A stretch of 64,000 nucleotides of DNA from Kofleriaceae bacterium. GTDB taxonomy: Bacteria; Myxococcota_A; Polyangia; Haliangiales; Haliangiaceae. The translations under genes and the position numbers were made by a program. The stretch is taken from NCBI GenBank assembly GCA_020633495.1, contig JACKDR010000012.1, forward strand, positions 1 through 64,000, in the 5' to 3' direction. This document shows, piece after piece, positions 39,351 through 53,210 of this stretch. The notes below the pieces were generated by a model that was given only the letters and a program-made list of their open reading frames with translations, ran no database searches and was not told the origin of the DNA. Position 1 is the first letter of the stretch. Every line of letters begins with the position of its first letter.

Positions 39351-39354
<4 letters not shown>
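38776..39354 (-). CDS. Lipoprotein of unknown function
   Basis: 192 residues from ATG 39354, which overlaps the flippase stop by four bases (ATGA). The signal peptide ends at GAGC (Cys30) after a hydrophobic core. The mature domain (ELMDSVLTYNDGVRWGRFAAAASRV; VDERDELADDLHISEWDVVKVEQVTEDQARVQIKYSWFLDS) alternates helix and strand and resembles the NTF2/SnoaL-like lipoproteins found in myxobacteria, although I cannot confirm the family. The C-terminal ~45 residues are acidic and disordered. Translational coupling to the flippase suggests a shared envelope role. Confidence 0.72.
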
Positions 39355-40943
<1,589 letters not shown>

Positions 40944-41129
40944 GCAGGACTCCCCAGAGGGGTCATAGCCCCGCGTAACACGTCGGGATCACGAGGGGCA
41001 ACTTCCCGGGGCGACCGTGCGCAGGGGCGGCGCCCAGGCGGCCACCCGGGGGCCGGGGCAGCCAGGACGGACGACGACAGACCCGTGACCGTTGAGTCAC
41101 GCTCGCGCCCGGGGCCAACATGCCCGGCG

Positions 41130-44100
41130 ATGAGGACGTCCCGCCTGCTGCTCCCTGCCCTGCTCGGCGGCCTCGCCCTGGGCGCCGCCGATCGCCCGGC
41201 CCGCGCCGACTGGCCGGCGCCGGCCGGGGCCGACCTGTCGGACCCCAGCACCTGGCCCAGCGATCCCGGCTACGGCGGCCAGTGGAACCTGTGGAGCTTC
41301 ATGCCCGCGGCCAACCTCGACACCGTGTCGGCGTACGAGGCCTCGGTCGGCTCGGGCTTCCACGCCGACGTCGCCTGGCAGACCACGATCGGCGATCCCG
41401 CGGTCGTGATCGCGGTGCTCGACTCGGGCATCCGGTGGGACCAGGACGACCTGGTCAACAAGTTCTACTTGAACCGCGGCGAGCTGCCGGTGCCGGCCGC
41501 GGCGTGCGGCACCGCCGCCGGCGCCGACCTCCACGACGTCAACGGCGACGGCCTGTTCAACGTCCAGGACTACACCACCGCCACCGGCCACGCCCAGCCC
41601 ACCGCCGCGACCATCTGCGACCCCCGGGTCACCGACGTCAACGGCAACGGCCTGCTCGACCCCCAGGACCTGATCCGGACCTTCTCCGACGGCGTCGACG
41701 ACGACGGCAACGGCTGGACCGACGACATCAGCGGCTGGGACGCCTACCACGACGACAACGACCCCGCCGACGACACCGACTACGGCCACGGCACCGGCGA
41801 GGCCAAGGACTCCGCCGCCGAGACCGACAACGGCCGCGGCGACGCCGGGGTGTGCCCGCGCTGCCTGGTCATGATGGTGCGCGCCGGCGACTCGTTCGTC
41901 GTCGACGCCAACGACTTCGCGACCGGGGTGGTGTTCGCGGTCGACAGCGGCGCCGCGGTCATCCAGGAGGCCCTCGGCGCGATCGACGGCACGCCCGGCA
42001 TGCACGCCGCGATCGAGTACGCGTGGCGGCGCGACGTCACCGTCGTGGCGTCGGCCGCCGACGAGGACAGCTTCCACGCCAACCTGCCCGGCACCGTCGA
42101 CCACACGATCTACGTCCACGCCACCACCTACGACACCAGCCGCCGCGACGACGCCACCACCTTCATGGCGTTCAACAACTGCACCAACTACGGCCCCCAG
42201 CTGCTGCTGTCGACGCCGGGCACCGGGTGCTCGTCGGAGGCCACCGGCAAGACCGCGGGCATGGTCGGGCTGATCCTGTCGGCGGCGATCGAGGCCGGCC
42301 TCGATCCGCTCGACCCCGCGACCGATCCGTTCGGCAGCAAGCGGCTGCGCCCCGAGGAGATCAAGCAGCTGCTCGTGACGACGGTCGACGACATCTACGA
42401 CCCCGCCGACGCCACCAACCCCGACCGCTACGTCACCTACCCGGGCTGGGAGCAGCGGTTCGGCTACGGCCGCACCAACGTCGGCAACGCGGTCGAGGCG
42501 GTCGCCGCCGGCGCGATCCCGCCCGTGGTCGACGTCCAGGAGCCCGACTGGTTCGACGTCGTCGATCCCGCGGTGACCCCGACGGTGTCGATCCGCGGCG
42601 AGGTGTCGTACCGCGACGACCTCTACGACGGCTACGACTACGTCGTCGAGTGGGCGCCCGGGGTCGAGCCGCTGCCGGCGGCGTGGACCGAGCTGGCGGC
42701 GGGCACCGACGAGACCGCGGCGATCGACGGCGAGCTGGCGCGGCTCGACGTCGCCGCGCTGACGATCGACAACCCGCGCCTGCCCGAGCCCGACGTCGAC
42801 GTCGACCGCTACCTGGTGACGGTGCGGGTCCGGGTCACGCTCCACGCCCCTGGCCAGCCGTGGGACGGCACCCGCGGCGAGATCCGGCGCGCCTTCCACG
42901 TCCGCCACGACCCCAACCTGTTGCCCGGCTTCCCGCTGGCGCTCGAGGGCTCCGGCGAGGGCTCGGCCAAGGTCACCGACCTCGACGGCGACGGCGCGAT
43001 GGAGATCGTCTACGCCGACACCGGCGGCGCGGTCCACGCGATCGGCGCCGGCGGCGTCGAGCTGCCGGGCTGGCCGGTCCACACCGACGTCCAGCCGGCG
43101 TGGCGCGACGGCGTCGCCGGCAACCACCGCGACACCGCGGCGGTCGCCGACGGCGCGATCGATCCCGACCTGTGGCGGACGATGGTGCTGCAGGGCCCGG
43201 GCGTCGGCGATCTCGACGGCCCGGGCCCGGGCGGCCGCCAGGTCGTGGTCGCGACCTACGACGGCTACGTCTACGCCTGGGACGCCGACGGCGGCCTCGC
43301 CGCCGGCTTCCCGGTCGAGCTCGACCGCAGCTTCGCCGCCACCACCGATCCGCAGGCGGTCGTCGACTCCGGCGTCTTCGGCTCGCCGGTGCTCGAGGAT
43401 CTCGACGGCGACGGCACCCTCGAGATCGTCGTCGGCGCGATGGACGCCCACGTCTACGCCTGGCACCACGACGGCACCCCGGTCGCCGGCTGGCCGGTGC
43501 TGCTCCAGGACGGCGACCAGCGGACTCGCATCGTCCAGACCCCGTCGATCGGCGACATCGACGGCGACGGCGCGCCCGAGATCGTCGTCGGCACCAACGA
43601 GGACTACAACGGCCTCGGCAAGCTCTACGCGCTCGAGGCCGACGGCAGCCGGGTCGCGGGCTGGCCGATCGCGCTGCCGACCCAGTCGGTGCTGCCGGTG
43701 GTCGGCACCGGCCTGCCCAACAACACCGCGCTGGCCGACGTCGACGGCGACGGCGTCGTCGACGTCGCCGCGTGCGGCATCGTCGCGGTCCCCGAGGTCG
43801 TCCGCGGCGACGGCTCGGTGGTCGGGATCATGTCGAACTCGCCGTTCGGCGAGGACACCAGCTCGGACGACATCCCGGCCCTGGTCGCGATCGCCAACGG
43901 CAGCTTCGGCGACCTCGACGGCGACGGCACCTGGGACCTGATGTGGGGCGGCGCCGGCTTCGGCTTCGCCGAGGCGTTCGCCGGCGCCGGCCGCCGGGTC
44001 GACTTCGACCACCAGCTCAACGCGTGGAGCGGCCAGACCTTCACCTACCTGCCCGGGTTCCCGCGCCGCGTCGATGACCACCAGTTCTTCATGAACCCGG

Positions 44101-44549
44101 CGGTCGCCGATCTCGACGGCGACGGCCTGCCCGAGGTCATCAACGGCTCCGGCGGCTACTACGTCCACGCCTGGAACTACCGGGGCGAGGAGCCCGCCGG
44201 CTGGCCCAAGTTCACCGGCGGCTGGATCATCTCGTCGCCGGCGGTCGGCGACGTCGACGGCGACGGCCAGCTCGACGTCGTGGTCGCGACCCGCGCCGGC
44301 ACGCTGTGGGCCTGGCGGACCACCGGGTCGGTCGACGGCAAGGTCCACTGGGCCAGCTTTCACCACGACGATCGCAACACCGGCAACGTCGACACGCCGA
44401 TCGGCTTCGGCAGCTTCGGCGGCGACGGCGACGGCGACGGCGACGGCGGCTGCTGCGACGCCGGCGGCCGCACCACCGCCGCGACCTGGGCGCTCGGCCT
44501 GGGGATCGTCGCGGTCGCGCTCGGCCGGCGGCGCCGCCGCCGCGCGTAG
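41130..44549 (+). CDS. Surface subtilisin-like protein with VCBS/FG-GAP repeats and MYXO-CTERM-like tail
   Basis: 1139 residues from ATG 41130. A Sec signal ends near residue 27 (ARA-DWP). The S8 domain (~50-510) has Asp98 (VLDSG), His220 (YGHGTG) and Ser369 (SSEATGKTAG, aligning with SMATPHVAG). The oxyanion segment reads SAADEDS (308-314), where an Asn is expected. Two dockerin-like calcium loops (DVNGDGLFNVQDY, DVNGNGLLDPQDL) sit between Asp and His. About eight FG-GAP/VCBS-type repeats with DxDGDG loops follow (~600-1090), each ending GWPV-like. The C terminus (GDGDGDGDGGCC, one TM helix, then RRRRRRA) resembles the MYXO-CTERM sorting signal. It is probably surface-anchored. Confidence 0.83.
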   Translation: MRTSRLLLPALLGGLALGAADRPARADWPAPAGADLSDPSTWPSDPGYGGQWNLWSFMPAANLDTVSAYEASVGSGFHADVAWQTTIGDPAVVIAVLDSGIRWDQDDLVNKFYLNRGELPVPAAACGTAAGADLHDVNGDGLFNVQDYTTATGHAQPTAATICDPRVTDVNGNGLLDPQDLIRTFSDGVDDDGNGWTDDISGWDAYHDDNDPADDTDYGHGTGEAKDSAAETDNGRGDAGVCPRCLVMMVRAGDSFVVDANDFATGVVFAVDSGAAVIQEALGAIDGTPGMHAAIEYAWRRDVTVVASAADEDSFHANLPGTVDHTIYVHATTYDTSRRDDATTFMAFNNCTNYGPQLLLSTPGTGCSSEATGKTAGMVGLILSAAIEAGLDPLDPATDPFGSKRLRPEEIKQLLVTTVDDIYDPADATNPDRYVTYPGWEQRFGYGRTNVGNAVEAVAAGAIPPVVDVQEPDWFDVVDPAVTPTVSIRGEVSYRDDLYDGYDYVVEWAPGVEPLPAAWTELAAGTDETAAIDGELARLDVAALTIDNPRLPEPDVDVDRYLVTVRVRVTLHAPGQPWDGTRGEIRRAFHVRHDPNLLPGFPLALEGSGEGSAKVTDLDGDGAMEIVYADTGGAVHAIGAGGVELPGWPVHTDVQPAWRDGVAGNHRDTAAVADGAIDPDLWRTMVLQGPGVGDLDGPGPGGRQVVVATYDGYVYAWDADGGLAAGFPVELDRSFAATTDPQAVVDSGVFGSPVLEDLDGDGTLEIVVGAMDAHVYAWHHDGTPVAGWPVLLQDGDQRTRIVQTPSIGDIDGDGAPEIVVGTNEDYNGLGKLYALEADGSRVAGWPIALPTQSVLPVVGTGLPNNTALADVDGDGVVDVAACGIVAVPEVVRGDGSVVGIMSNSPFGEDTSSDDIPALVAIANGSFGDLDGDGTWDLMWGGAGFGFAEAFAGAGRRVDFDHQLNAWSGQTFTYLPGFPRRVDDHQFFMNPAVADLDGDGLPEVINGSGGYYVHAWNYRGEEPAGWPKFTGGWIISSPAVGDVDGDGQLDVVVATRAGTLWAWRTTGSVDGKVHWASFHHDDRNTGNVDTPIGFGSFGGDGDGDGDGGCCDAGGRTTAATWALGLGIVAVALGRRRRRRA

Positions 44550-44580
44550 CCCCGCGCGGCCCCGCGCTACGGTCGCCGCC

Positions 44581-47220
44581 GTGCCGTCGCCGCCGCCTCG
44601 CCTCGCGCTGCTCGTCACCACCGGCGCGGTCGCCGTCGCCGCCGCCGGCCGGCCCGCGCGCGCCGACGACGACGCCGAGCGCCGGGCCCGCCGCGCCAAG
44701 GTGATGGTGGCGACCGCCGCGACCGGCGCGATCACGATCGACGGCCACCTCGACGAGCCGGCGTGGACCGCCGCGGCCTGGGTGTCCGACTTCGCCCAGA
44801 AGGAGCCGTTCCAGGACGCGGCGCCGACCGAGGCCACCGAGGTCGCGATCGTCTTCGACGACGACGCGCTCTACGTCGCCGCCCGCATGCACAAGGTCGC
44901 GATCGACGGCCTCGAGCGGCCGCTGACCCGGCGCGACGACACCTCGGGCGCCGAGCGCATCATCGTGTCGATCGATCCGGCGCGGTCGCAGCGCATCGCC
45001 TACAGCTTCGCGGTCACCGCCGCCGGGGTCCGCGCCGACTGGATCCACACCGACGACAGCGAGTACACGCGCGACGCGTCGTGGAACCCGGTGTGGCGGG
45101 CCGAGGTCGCGGTCGGCGACGCGGGCTGGACCGCCGAGATGCGGATCCCGATGGCGCAGCTGCGGTTCCCCGACGACGACGCCCCGGTGTGGGGCATCAA
45201 CCTCAACCGCTTCGTGCCGGCGACCCGCGAGGACGACTTCTGGGTGGTCGTGCCCAAGGACCGGACCGGCTGGGCGTCGTACTTCGGCGAGCTGCGCGGC
45301 CTGCCGCCGCGCCACCACCGGCTCCGCCTCGAGCTGCTGCCGTTCGTGTCGGCCGGCCTGGCGGTGCGCGGCGCCGGGCGCTTCGAGCCCGGCGACCCGT
45401 TCGCCGACCTGCGCGAGCCGCGGCTCGACGCCGGCCTCGACCTCAAGCTCGGGCTCGGGCCCGGGCTCACCCTCGACGCCACCTTCAACCCCGACTTCGG
45501 CCAGGTCGAGGCCGATCCGGCGGTCGTCAACCTCGACGCCTTCGAGGTCACGTTCCCCGAGCAGCGGCCGTTCTTCGTCGAGGGCGCCCAGATCTTCGGC
45601 TCGAACCCGCGCCGCTACTTCTACAGCCGGCGCATCGGCGCGCCGCCGACGCTGGCACCCGAGGCCGAGTGGGTCGACGGCGCCGACGCCGCGCGGATCC
45701 TGGGCGCCGCCAAGCTGACCGGCCAGCTGGCGCCGCGCACCAACGTCGGCGCGCTGGTCGCGATCACCGATCACGTCGAGGTCGCCACCGCGGGCGCCGG
45801 CGGCGGCGCCCCGGTCGAGATCGCGCCGCGCGCCGCGTGGGGGGTCGCCCGCGTCGAGCACGAGCTGGCCAACCACGGCCTCGCCGGCGCGATCGCCAGC
45901 GCGGGGGCGCGCGACGCCGGCGCGCCGCTGGTCGCCGCCAGCCTGCCCGACGGCGCCGTCGCCGGCGGCGCCGATCTGCGGCTGCGCCCGCGCGGCGGCG
46001 CCTACGAGCTGTTCGCCGCCGCCGGCGGCAGCGCGGTCACCGGCAGCGCCGCCGCGATCACCGCGCTGCAGACCTCGAGCGCGCGCTACTTCCAGCGCCC
46101 CGACGCCGGCCACGTCGCGCTCGACGCCGCCGCGACCCGCATGCTGGGCTGGCACGCCGACCTCGCCGCCAGCCGGCGCTCGGGGCCGTGGCGGTGGAGC
46201 CTGCAGGCCGGCGCCGAGTCGCCCGGCCTCGAGCTCAACGACCTCGGCGTGCTGCAGTCCGCCGACGATCTGGATCTGTTCGCCCAGGTGTCACGGGTCG
46301 AGACCGCGCCGGGCCGCTGGCTCCACGGCTGGAGCGTGCGGCTCTCGGATCAGGAGGGCTGGAACTTCGGCGGCGTCCGCAAGCCGGCGCACGACGTCCT
46401 CTACGCCGACGTCACCCTGCCCGGCTTCGACCGGATCTCGGGCGGCGTGATCGTCCAGCGCCCGGGCCTGTCCGACGACGCCACCCGCGGCGGCCCGCTC
46501 AAGGGTCAGGGCTGGGCGGTCCGCGTCGAGGGCGCGTACAACGACGACGGCGCCGGCGCGATCTCGTTCGGCGCCGCCGGCGGCGTCCAGCGCGCCGAGA
46601 CCGACGCCACCGGCGGCGACGCCAGCGCCAAGCTGCTGTGGCGGGTCGTCGACCGCTTCCGCCTGCAGCTGACCCCGCGCGTCCGCGCCGCCACCACCGG
46701 CGCCCAGTACGTCACCGCGATCGACGGCGCCGGCGGCGACGCCACGTTCGGCACCCGCTACGTGTTCGCGACCCTCGAGCAGCGCGAGGTCTCGACCCAG
46801 CTCCGCGCCCAGCTCGCCCTCGGCCCCGACCTCACGATCGACGGCTACGTCGAGCCGTTCGCGTCCAGCGGCCGCTACGTCGGCTTCGGCGAGCTGCCGG
46901 CGCCGCGGGCCCGGACCCTGCGCCGCTACCTCGACGACGGCGCCCGGGTCAGCCGCGGCGGCGGCACCGTGACCGTCACCGACGGCGGCGACGTCTTCGG
47001 CTTCGACGACCCCGACTTCACGTACACGTCGCTGCGCTCGACCGTCGTGCTGCGCTGGGAGGTCCGCCCCGGCAGCGTCCTGTTCGCGGTGTGGCAGCAG
47101 GATCGCTCGCGCGCCGACGCCCGCGCCCGCGGCCTCGCCGCCGACGTCCTCGGCGACGTCTTCGTCGCGCCGGGCGCCCACGTCGTCGCGCTCAAGTTCG
47201 CGTACTGGCTGGCGCCGTAG
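44581..47220 (+). CDS. DUF5916/CBM9-type outer membrane protein
   Basis: 879 residues from GTG 44581; TACGGT ends seven bases before it and there is no ribosome binding site. After a signal peptide (cleavage near ARA-DDD), residues ~45-235 form a CBM9-like/family-9 domain (AITIDGHLDEPAWTAAAW; VAIVFDDDALYVAARMH; EMRIPMAQLRFPDD; INLNRFVP). The rest is a DUF5916-type beta-barrel: EADPAVVNLDAFEVTFPEQRPFFVEGAQIF is the family's hallmark, followed by many amphipathic strands and a C terminus ending in an aromatic YWLAP. It is probably an outer membrane protein that binds or admits glycans. It follows the surface subtilase by 31 bp in the same direction. Confidence 0.83.
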   Translation: MPSPPPRLALLVTTGAVAVAAAGRPARADDDAERRARRAKVMVATAATGAITIDGHLDEPAWTAAAWVSDFAQKEPFQDAAPTEATEVAIVFDDDALYVAARMHKVAIDGLERPLTRRDDTSGAERIIVSIDPARSQRIAYSFAVTAAGVRADWIHTDDSEYTRDASWNPVWRAEVAVGDAGWTAEMRIPMAQLRFPDDDAPVWGINLNRFVPATREDDFWVVVPKDRTGWASYFGELRGLPPRHHRLRLELLPFVSAGLAVRGAGRFEPGDPFADLREPRLDAGLDLKLGLGPGLTLDATFNPDFGQVEADPAVVNLDAFEVTFPEQRPFFVEGAQIFGSNPRRYFYSRRIGAPPTLAPEAEWVDGADAARILGAAKLTGQLAPRTNVGALVAITDHVEVATAGAGGGAPVEIAPRAAWGVARVEHELANHGLAGAIASAGARDAGAPLVAASLPDGAVAGGADLRLRPRGGAYELFAAAGGSAVTGSAAAITALQTSSARYFQRPDAGHVALDAAATRMLGWHADLAASRRSGPWRWSLQAGAESPGLELNDLGVLQSADDLDLFAQVSRVETAPGRWLHGWSVRLSDQEGWNFGGVRKPAHDVLYADVTLPGFDRISGGVIVQRPGLSDDATRGGPLKGQGWAVRVEGAYNDDGAGAISFGAAGGVQRAETDATGGDASAKLLWRVVDRFRLQLTPRVRAATTGAQYVTAIDGAGGDATFGTRYVFATLEQREVSTQLRAQLALGPDLTIDGYVEPFASSGRYVGFGELPAPRARTLRRYLDDGARVSRGGGTVTVTDGGDVFGFDDPDFTYTSLRSTVVLRWEVRPGSVLFAVWQQDRSRADARARGLAADVLGDVFVAPGAHVVALKFAYWLAP

Positions 47221-47239
47221 CTGCCCTGGCTCGGGGCGG

Positions 47240-47737
47240 TCACTCGTAGAGGAAGATGCGGTCCTCGGCGGCGCTGTGGCACTGGCCGGCGTTGCAGTCG
47301 CCGTCCTGGGACAGGCTCACCATCCGGCGGTCGTTCGGGCACTGGCTGGCGCGGACGTACAGCGGCGGCGACAGCGGCTCGGAGGTCCAGAAGTTGCCGT
47401 TCTGCGCGGTCGGGATCCGCACTTCCTTGCCGTCGCCGTCGATCACGACGATGGTCGCGCCCGGCACGGTCAGGCCGTTCTTCTTGATGTCGTAGACGGT
47501 GCCGGCCACGGTGAACGCCGGGCCGCCGCTGTTGCGGTGGCAGCCCGAGGTCAGGCACGCCTGGCCCTCGTTGTGGTGGCCGTCGCCGGCCGGCGCGGTC
47601 TCGGGCACGCAGATGAAGGTGCCGCCGTCGTCGAGCGTCAGCGGGCCGTCGTTGATGCTGCCCGGATCGCAGCCCAGGGCGCACCACGCCAGGGCTACCG
47701 TGCACAGGACCCCGGCGAAGAGCCCTCGAGACGACAT
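47240..47737 (-). CDS. Lipoprotein with CxxxxCH motifs (paralogue of 61642-62199)
   Basis: 165 residues from ATG 47737; TGa-TACAGT ends seven bases upstream, suggesting a leaderless message. The lipoprotein signal ends at ALGC (Cys23). The mature protein has GHHNEGQACLTSGCHRN (~53-69), a beta-sandwich (FTVAGTVYDIKKNGLTVPGATIVVIDGDGKEVRI) of the carboxypeptidase-regulatory type, a FWTSEPLSPPLYVRASQC stretch and a C-terminal CNAGQCHS. The Cys-X4-Cys-His pairs may be heme sites (CX4CH variants exist) or metal/disulfide sites. The protein near 61.6-62.2 kb has the same order of elements with a CIACH in the first position. Function unknown. Confidence 0.75.
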   Translation of the reverse strand: MSSRGLFAGVLCTVALAWCALGCDPGSINDGPLTLDDGGTFICVPETAPAGDGHHNEGQACLTSGCHRNSGGPAFTVAGTVYDIKKNGLTVPGATIVVIDGDGKEVRIPTAQNGNFWTSEPLSPPLYVRASQCPNDRRMVSLSQDGDCNAGQCHSAAEDRIFLYE

Positions 47738-47761
47738 CGCCCCGACTGTATCAGAATCCCG

Positions 47762-49106
47762 CTACGGCGATGCGGGCTTCGTCACGAGCAGGTGCGGGTG
47801 CTTCTCGTTGTCGACGTAGCCGTAGCGGAACGGCAGGCGGCGCCTGGGGTTCTTGGCCCACAGCTCGACGAAGTCCGCGGAATGGCGGGTCGAAGCCGCG
47901 CCCGGCAGGAACGCGCCGGTGAAGGTGCCGTAGGTCTCCTGGACCATCCCGGCCTTCTTGGCGAACGCCGGCGGGATCCCGGTCGAGTCCGACAGCATCC
48001 ACGCCAGGTGGGTGAGCATGTAGTCGCGGATGTCCTTGAAGGCGTCGCTCCACAGGAGGTAGCTGGCACCCTTGGTCAGCATCGTGACCTTGCCCTTGGC
48101 CTCGAGGTGCCGGAGCAGCTCGGGGTGCTTGCCGAGGTAGTCGTCGGACAGATTCCAGCCGAGGTGGCGGTGGACCCGGACCACCCCGGGCGGATCGTCG
48201 AGCTTGCGGTAGCGGATCTCGACGTGGGCGAACGCCTCGGAGAAGTTGGGCGACGTCCACGAGCTCTTGCGCTTGCTGGCGCCGGCCTTCCGGGCCGCGG
48301 CCGCGGCCTCGTCGGCCTCGATCGCGTCGATCTCGGCCTGCTCGAGGTAGTGGATCGCCCCGTCGGGCTCGAGCCGGAAGTAGCGCATGCCGACCGGCTC
48401 GTAGCCGCCGGCGGCCAGGCCCATCAGGAAGGACGACACCTGGGCCGGCAGGTCGTTGTCCTGGGACGCCGACAGGTTGTCGCTGGTGTTGGAGCCGACC
48501 TGGAGCAGGCCGCCGATCTCGACCCGCAGCGCCGACAGGCTGTCGTCGAGGCGCTGCTTGTCGAGCGACGTGATGCGCCGCGGATCGCCGGCGAGCTCGA
48601 GCGAGATCGTCGTGATCTCGGTGGCGTCGGGGAACGCGACCAGCGCCGAGATCAGGTCGCCGCCGCCGAACGGGTAGACCACGACGTCGGGCGCGTCGTC
48701 GGGGACCAGCGTGGCGAAGAAGTCGTGGCCGCCGACGAAGTAGCGCTGGCGGAACGCCTCGGCCTGCTCGCGGATGCGCTTGCAGTGGCGCTCGACCACG
48801 CCGGCGTCGACGTTCGGCGGCAGCGGCGCGTCGTTGCCGCAGGCCGCGATCCTGAACAGCAGCTTGGCCTCGGCCGTGAAATCGGCGCCGGCCAGCGCGC
48901 GCGGGCGTGGGCGCGGCGTCGACCGCGGGCGCGGCGGCCGCGGCGGCGTCGGCCGGCGGCGTCCCGGAGGGGCCGCCCCGGTCGCGGGACGGCTCGGTGA
49001 CGTTCGGCTCGGCCTTGGCGCCGCCGCCGTCGCCCTTGCACGCGGTGACGGCCAGCGGGACGGACAGCAGCGCCACCAGCGCGACGGGTGACGAGGATCG
49101 GATCAT
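47762..49106 (-). pseudogene. Lipoprotein of unknown function interrupted by one frameshift
   Basis: ATG 49106 follows AAGGAAG and starts a lipoprotein signal (LLSVPLAVTAC, Cys22) and an Ala/Pro linker. The frame breaks in the CGCGCGCG run near 48895-48903, where one base seems extra. The other frame continues as LAGADFTAEAKLLFRIAACGND and is then open to 47762, giving ~447 residues in all. The body (VVYPFGGGDLISALVAFPDATEITTISLELAGDPRRI in part; SFLMGLAAGGYEPVGMRYFRLEPDGAIHYL; ASYLLWSDAFKDIRDYML) is a well-formed globular domain that I do not recognise. Intact codon structure on both sides suggests a sequencing error rather than a dead gene. Confidence 0.7.
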
Positions 49107-49158
49107 GGTGCTTCCTTGGGACGCCCGGGACGGGGCGGTCATTCCGCGACGGCGCCGC

Positions 49159-51003
<1,845 letters not shown>

Positions 51004-51168
51004 GGGAACCTCCTCGAAGAGCGCGCATCTTGCCCTCCGACGACACCTCACGCAACCGGCGCGGTGCGTCACGGGCGCCGTGCGACGCCGGGTCACGGCG
51101 CCGGCGCCGACCGCCCCGACGGCGTCGCCCGGCGGCGGACCGGCCGGGCGCCATGCGATGCTCGCGCC

Positions 51169-53157
51169 GTGAGCGACGCCGCGCGATGGCTCGACGAGCT
51201 GGCCGCCCTGTGGCGGCGCGCGAGCGCGCCGCCGCCCGGGCCTGGTTCGCCGAGGCGCGCCGCGGCACCACGCTGGCCGCCGGGTCGCGCGCGGCCTCGC
51301 CCTCGCCGGGCTCGGCGTCGACGAGGTCGGGCCGGCGCCAGGCGACCGGGTGCGGCTGTGGCTGTCGCCCGACGATCCGGCGGTCGACCTCGACGACCTG
51401 CGCCTGGGGCCGGGCGATCCGGTGCGGCTGTGGAGCGCGGCCGCCGAGGCGCCCGGGGACGTGCCCGGCCACGGTCACGGCCACGGCGACGTCGACGATC
51501 CCGCCGCGCTGCGCGGCGTCCTGGCGCGCCGCGACGGCCGCCGCCTGGTGGTGATCGTCGACGGCGATCCGCCGGACCACGCGCTCGGCGGCCCGTGGAA
51601 CCTCGACGCCGAGGCGCCCGAGGCGACCTTCGATCGCGGCGATCGCGCGATCGCGCGGGTCGCGGCGGCGCGCGGCGGCAGCGACCTGGCCCGGCTGCGC
51701 GACGTCCTCGCCGGCGCCCGCGTGCCGCACCGCGGCCCGCCGGTGCCGCTCGCGATCGTCGACCGCGGCCTCGACGACGTCCAGCAGGCGGCGGTCGCCG
51801 CCGCGCTCGAGACCTCGGAGGTCGCGCTGATCCACGGCCCGCCCGGCACCGGCAAGACCCGGACCCTCGTCGAGGTGGTCCGCCAGCTGGTCGCGCGCGG
51901 CGAGCGGGTGCTGTGCGCCGCCGCGTCCAACGCCGCGGTCGACAACCTCGGCGAGCGCCTGGTCGCCGCCGGCGTGCCGCTGGTGAGGCTCGGCCACCCG
52001 GCCCGCGTCGCGCCCGCGCTCGACGACCACACCCTCGACGCCCGGATCGCCGCCGACGACGGCTCGACGCTGGCGCGGCGCTGGGCCGACGAGGCCCGAT
52101 CGCTGCGGCTGCGCGCCGCCGCCCGCGCCGGCCGCGGCGCGCCCGCGACGAGACCCGCGCGCTGTACGCCGAGGCCCGCGAGCTGGCGCGCGACGCCCGC
52201 GCCGAGCTGGCCCGGGTCGAGGCCCACGTCCTGGCCCGCGCCCGCGTCGTCCTCACCACCTGCACCGGCGCCGACCACCCGGCGCTCGCCGACGTCGCCT
52301 TCGACACCGTCGTCCTCGACGAGGCCACCCAGTCGCCCGACCCGCTGAGCCTGGTCGCGCTGGCGCGGGCGCCGCGCGCGGTGCTGGCCGGCGATCCGCG
52401 GCAGCTGCCGCCGACGGTGATCGACGTCGACGCCGCGCGCGCCGGCCTGGGCACGACCGTGTTCGAGCGCCTGCAGGACGCCGGCGCCGCGCCCGCGGTC
52501 ATGCTGATCCAGCAGCACCGCATGCACGCCGACATCATGCGGTTCCCGTCGCGCTCGATGTACGACGGCAAGCTGGTCGCGGCGCCCGCGGTCGCGGCCT
52601 GGACCCTCGCCGATCTCGACGTCGCCCCCGATCCGCTGCGGCCCGGCGCGCTGTGGCTGATCGACACCGCCGGCACCGACTGGACCGAGGAGCGCGCGAT
52701 CAGCGCCGACGACCCGGGCGTCGTCGATCCCAGCACCCGCAACCCCGGCCACGCCGAGCGGGTCGCGGCCGAGGTCCGGCGCCTGTTGTCGCGCGGCGTC
52801 GCCCCCGAGGACGTCGCGGTGATCGCGGCGTACGACGCCCAGGTCCGGCTGCTGCGCGAGCGCCTGGCCGCCGAGCGCGCCGCCGGGCTCGAGGTCGGCA
52901 CCGTCGACGGCTTCCAGGGCCGCGAGAAGGAGGTGATCGTCGTCGACCTGGTGCGCGCCAACGACCGCGGCGAGATCGGGTTCCTCGGCGACACCCGGCG
53001 CATGAACGTCGCGCTGACCCGGGCCCGGCGCTTCCTGCTGGTGGTCGGCGACTCGGCGACCCTGGGCAACCACGCCTACTACGCCGCGTTCCTCGAGGCG
53101 ATCGACGAGCTCGACGCCCACGGCAGCGCCTGGTCCGACGACGCCCCGCCCCTGTGA
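51169..53157 (+). pseudogene. SF1B (UPF1/IGHMBP2-like) helicase interrupted by frameshifts
   Basis: GTG 51169 has GATGCT ending six bases before it. Read across three frames the protein is ~660 residues: an N-terminal helical region and OB-like domain (frame breaks near 51214-51222 and 51283-51292), DDVQQAAVAAALETSEVALIHGPPGTGKTRTLVEV (Walker A, in part), CAAASNAAVDNL, a break near 52135-52147, then VVLTTCTGADH, VVLDEATQSPDPLSLV (motif II DEATQ), GDPRQLPPT, MLIQQHRMH, VGTVDGFQGREKEVIVVDLVR and RRMNVALTRARRFLLVVGD. All helicase motifs are intact, so the breaks look like sequence errors. It is an ATP-dependent 5'-3' DNA/RNA helicase; cellular role unknown. Confidence 0.82.
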
Positions 53158-53210
53158 AAGCGGCGGTTTCGCCGCTGTTGGACGACGGTCAACAGGGTAT
53201 CCTTGCCGCC

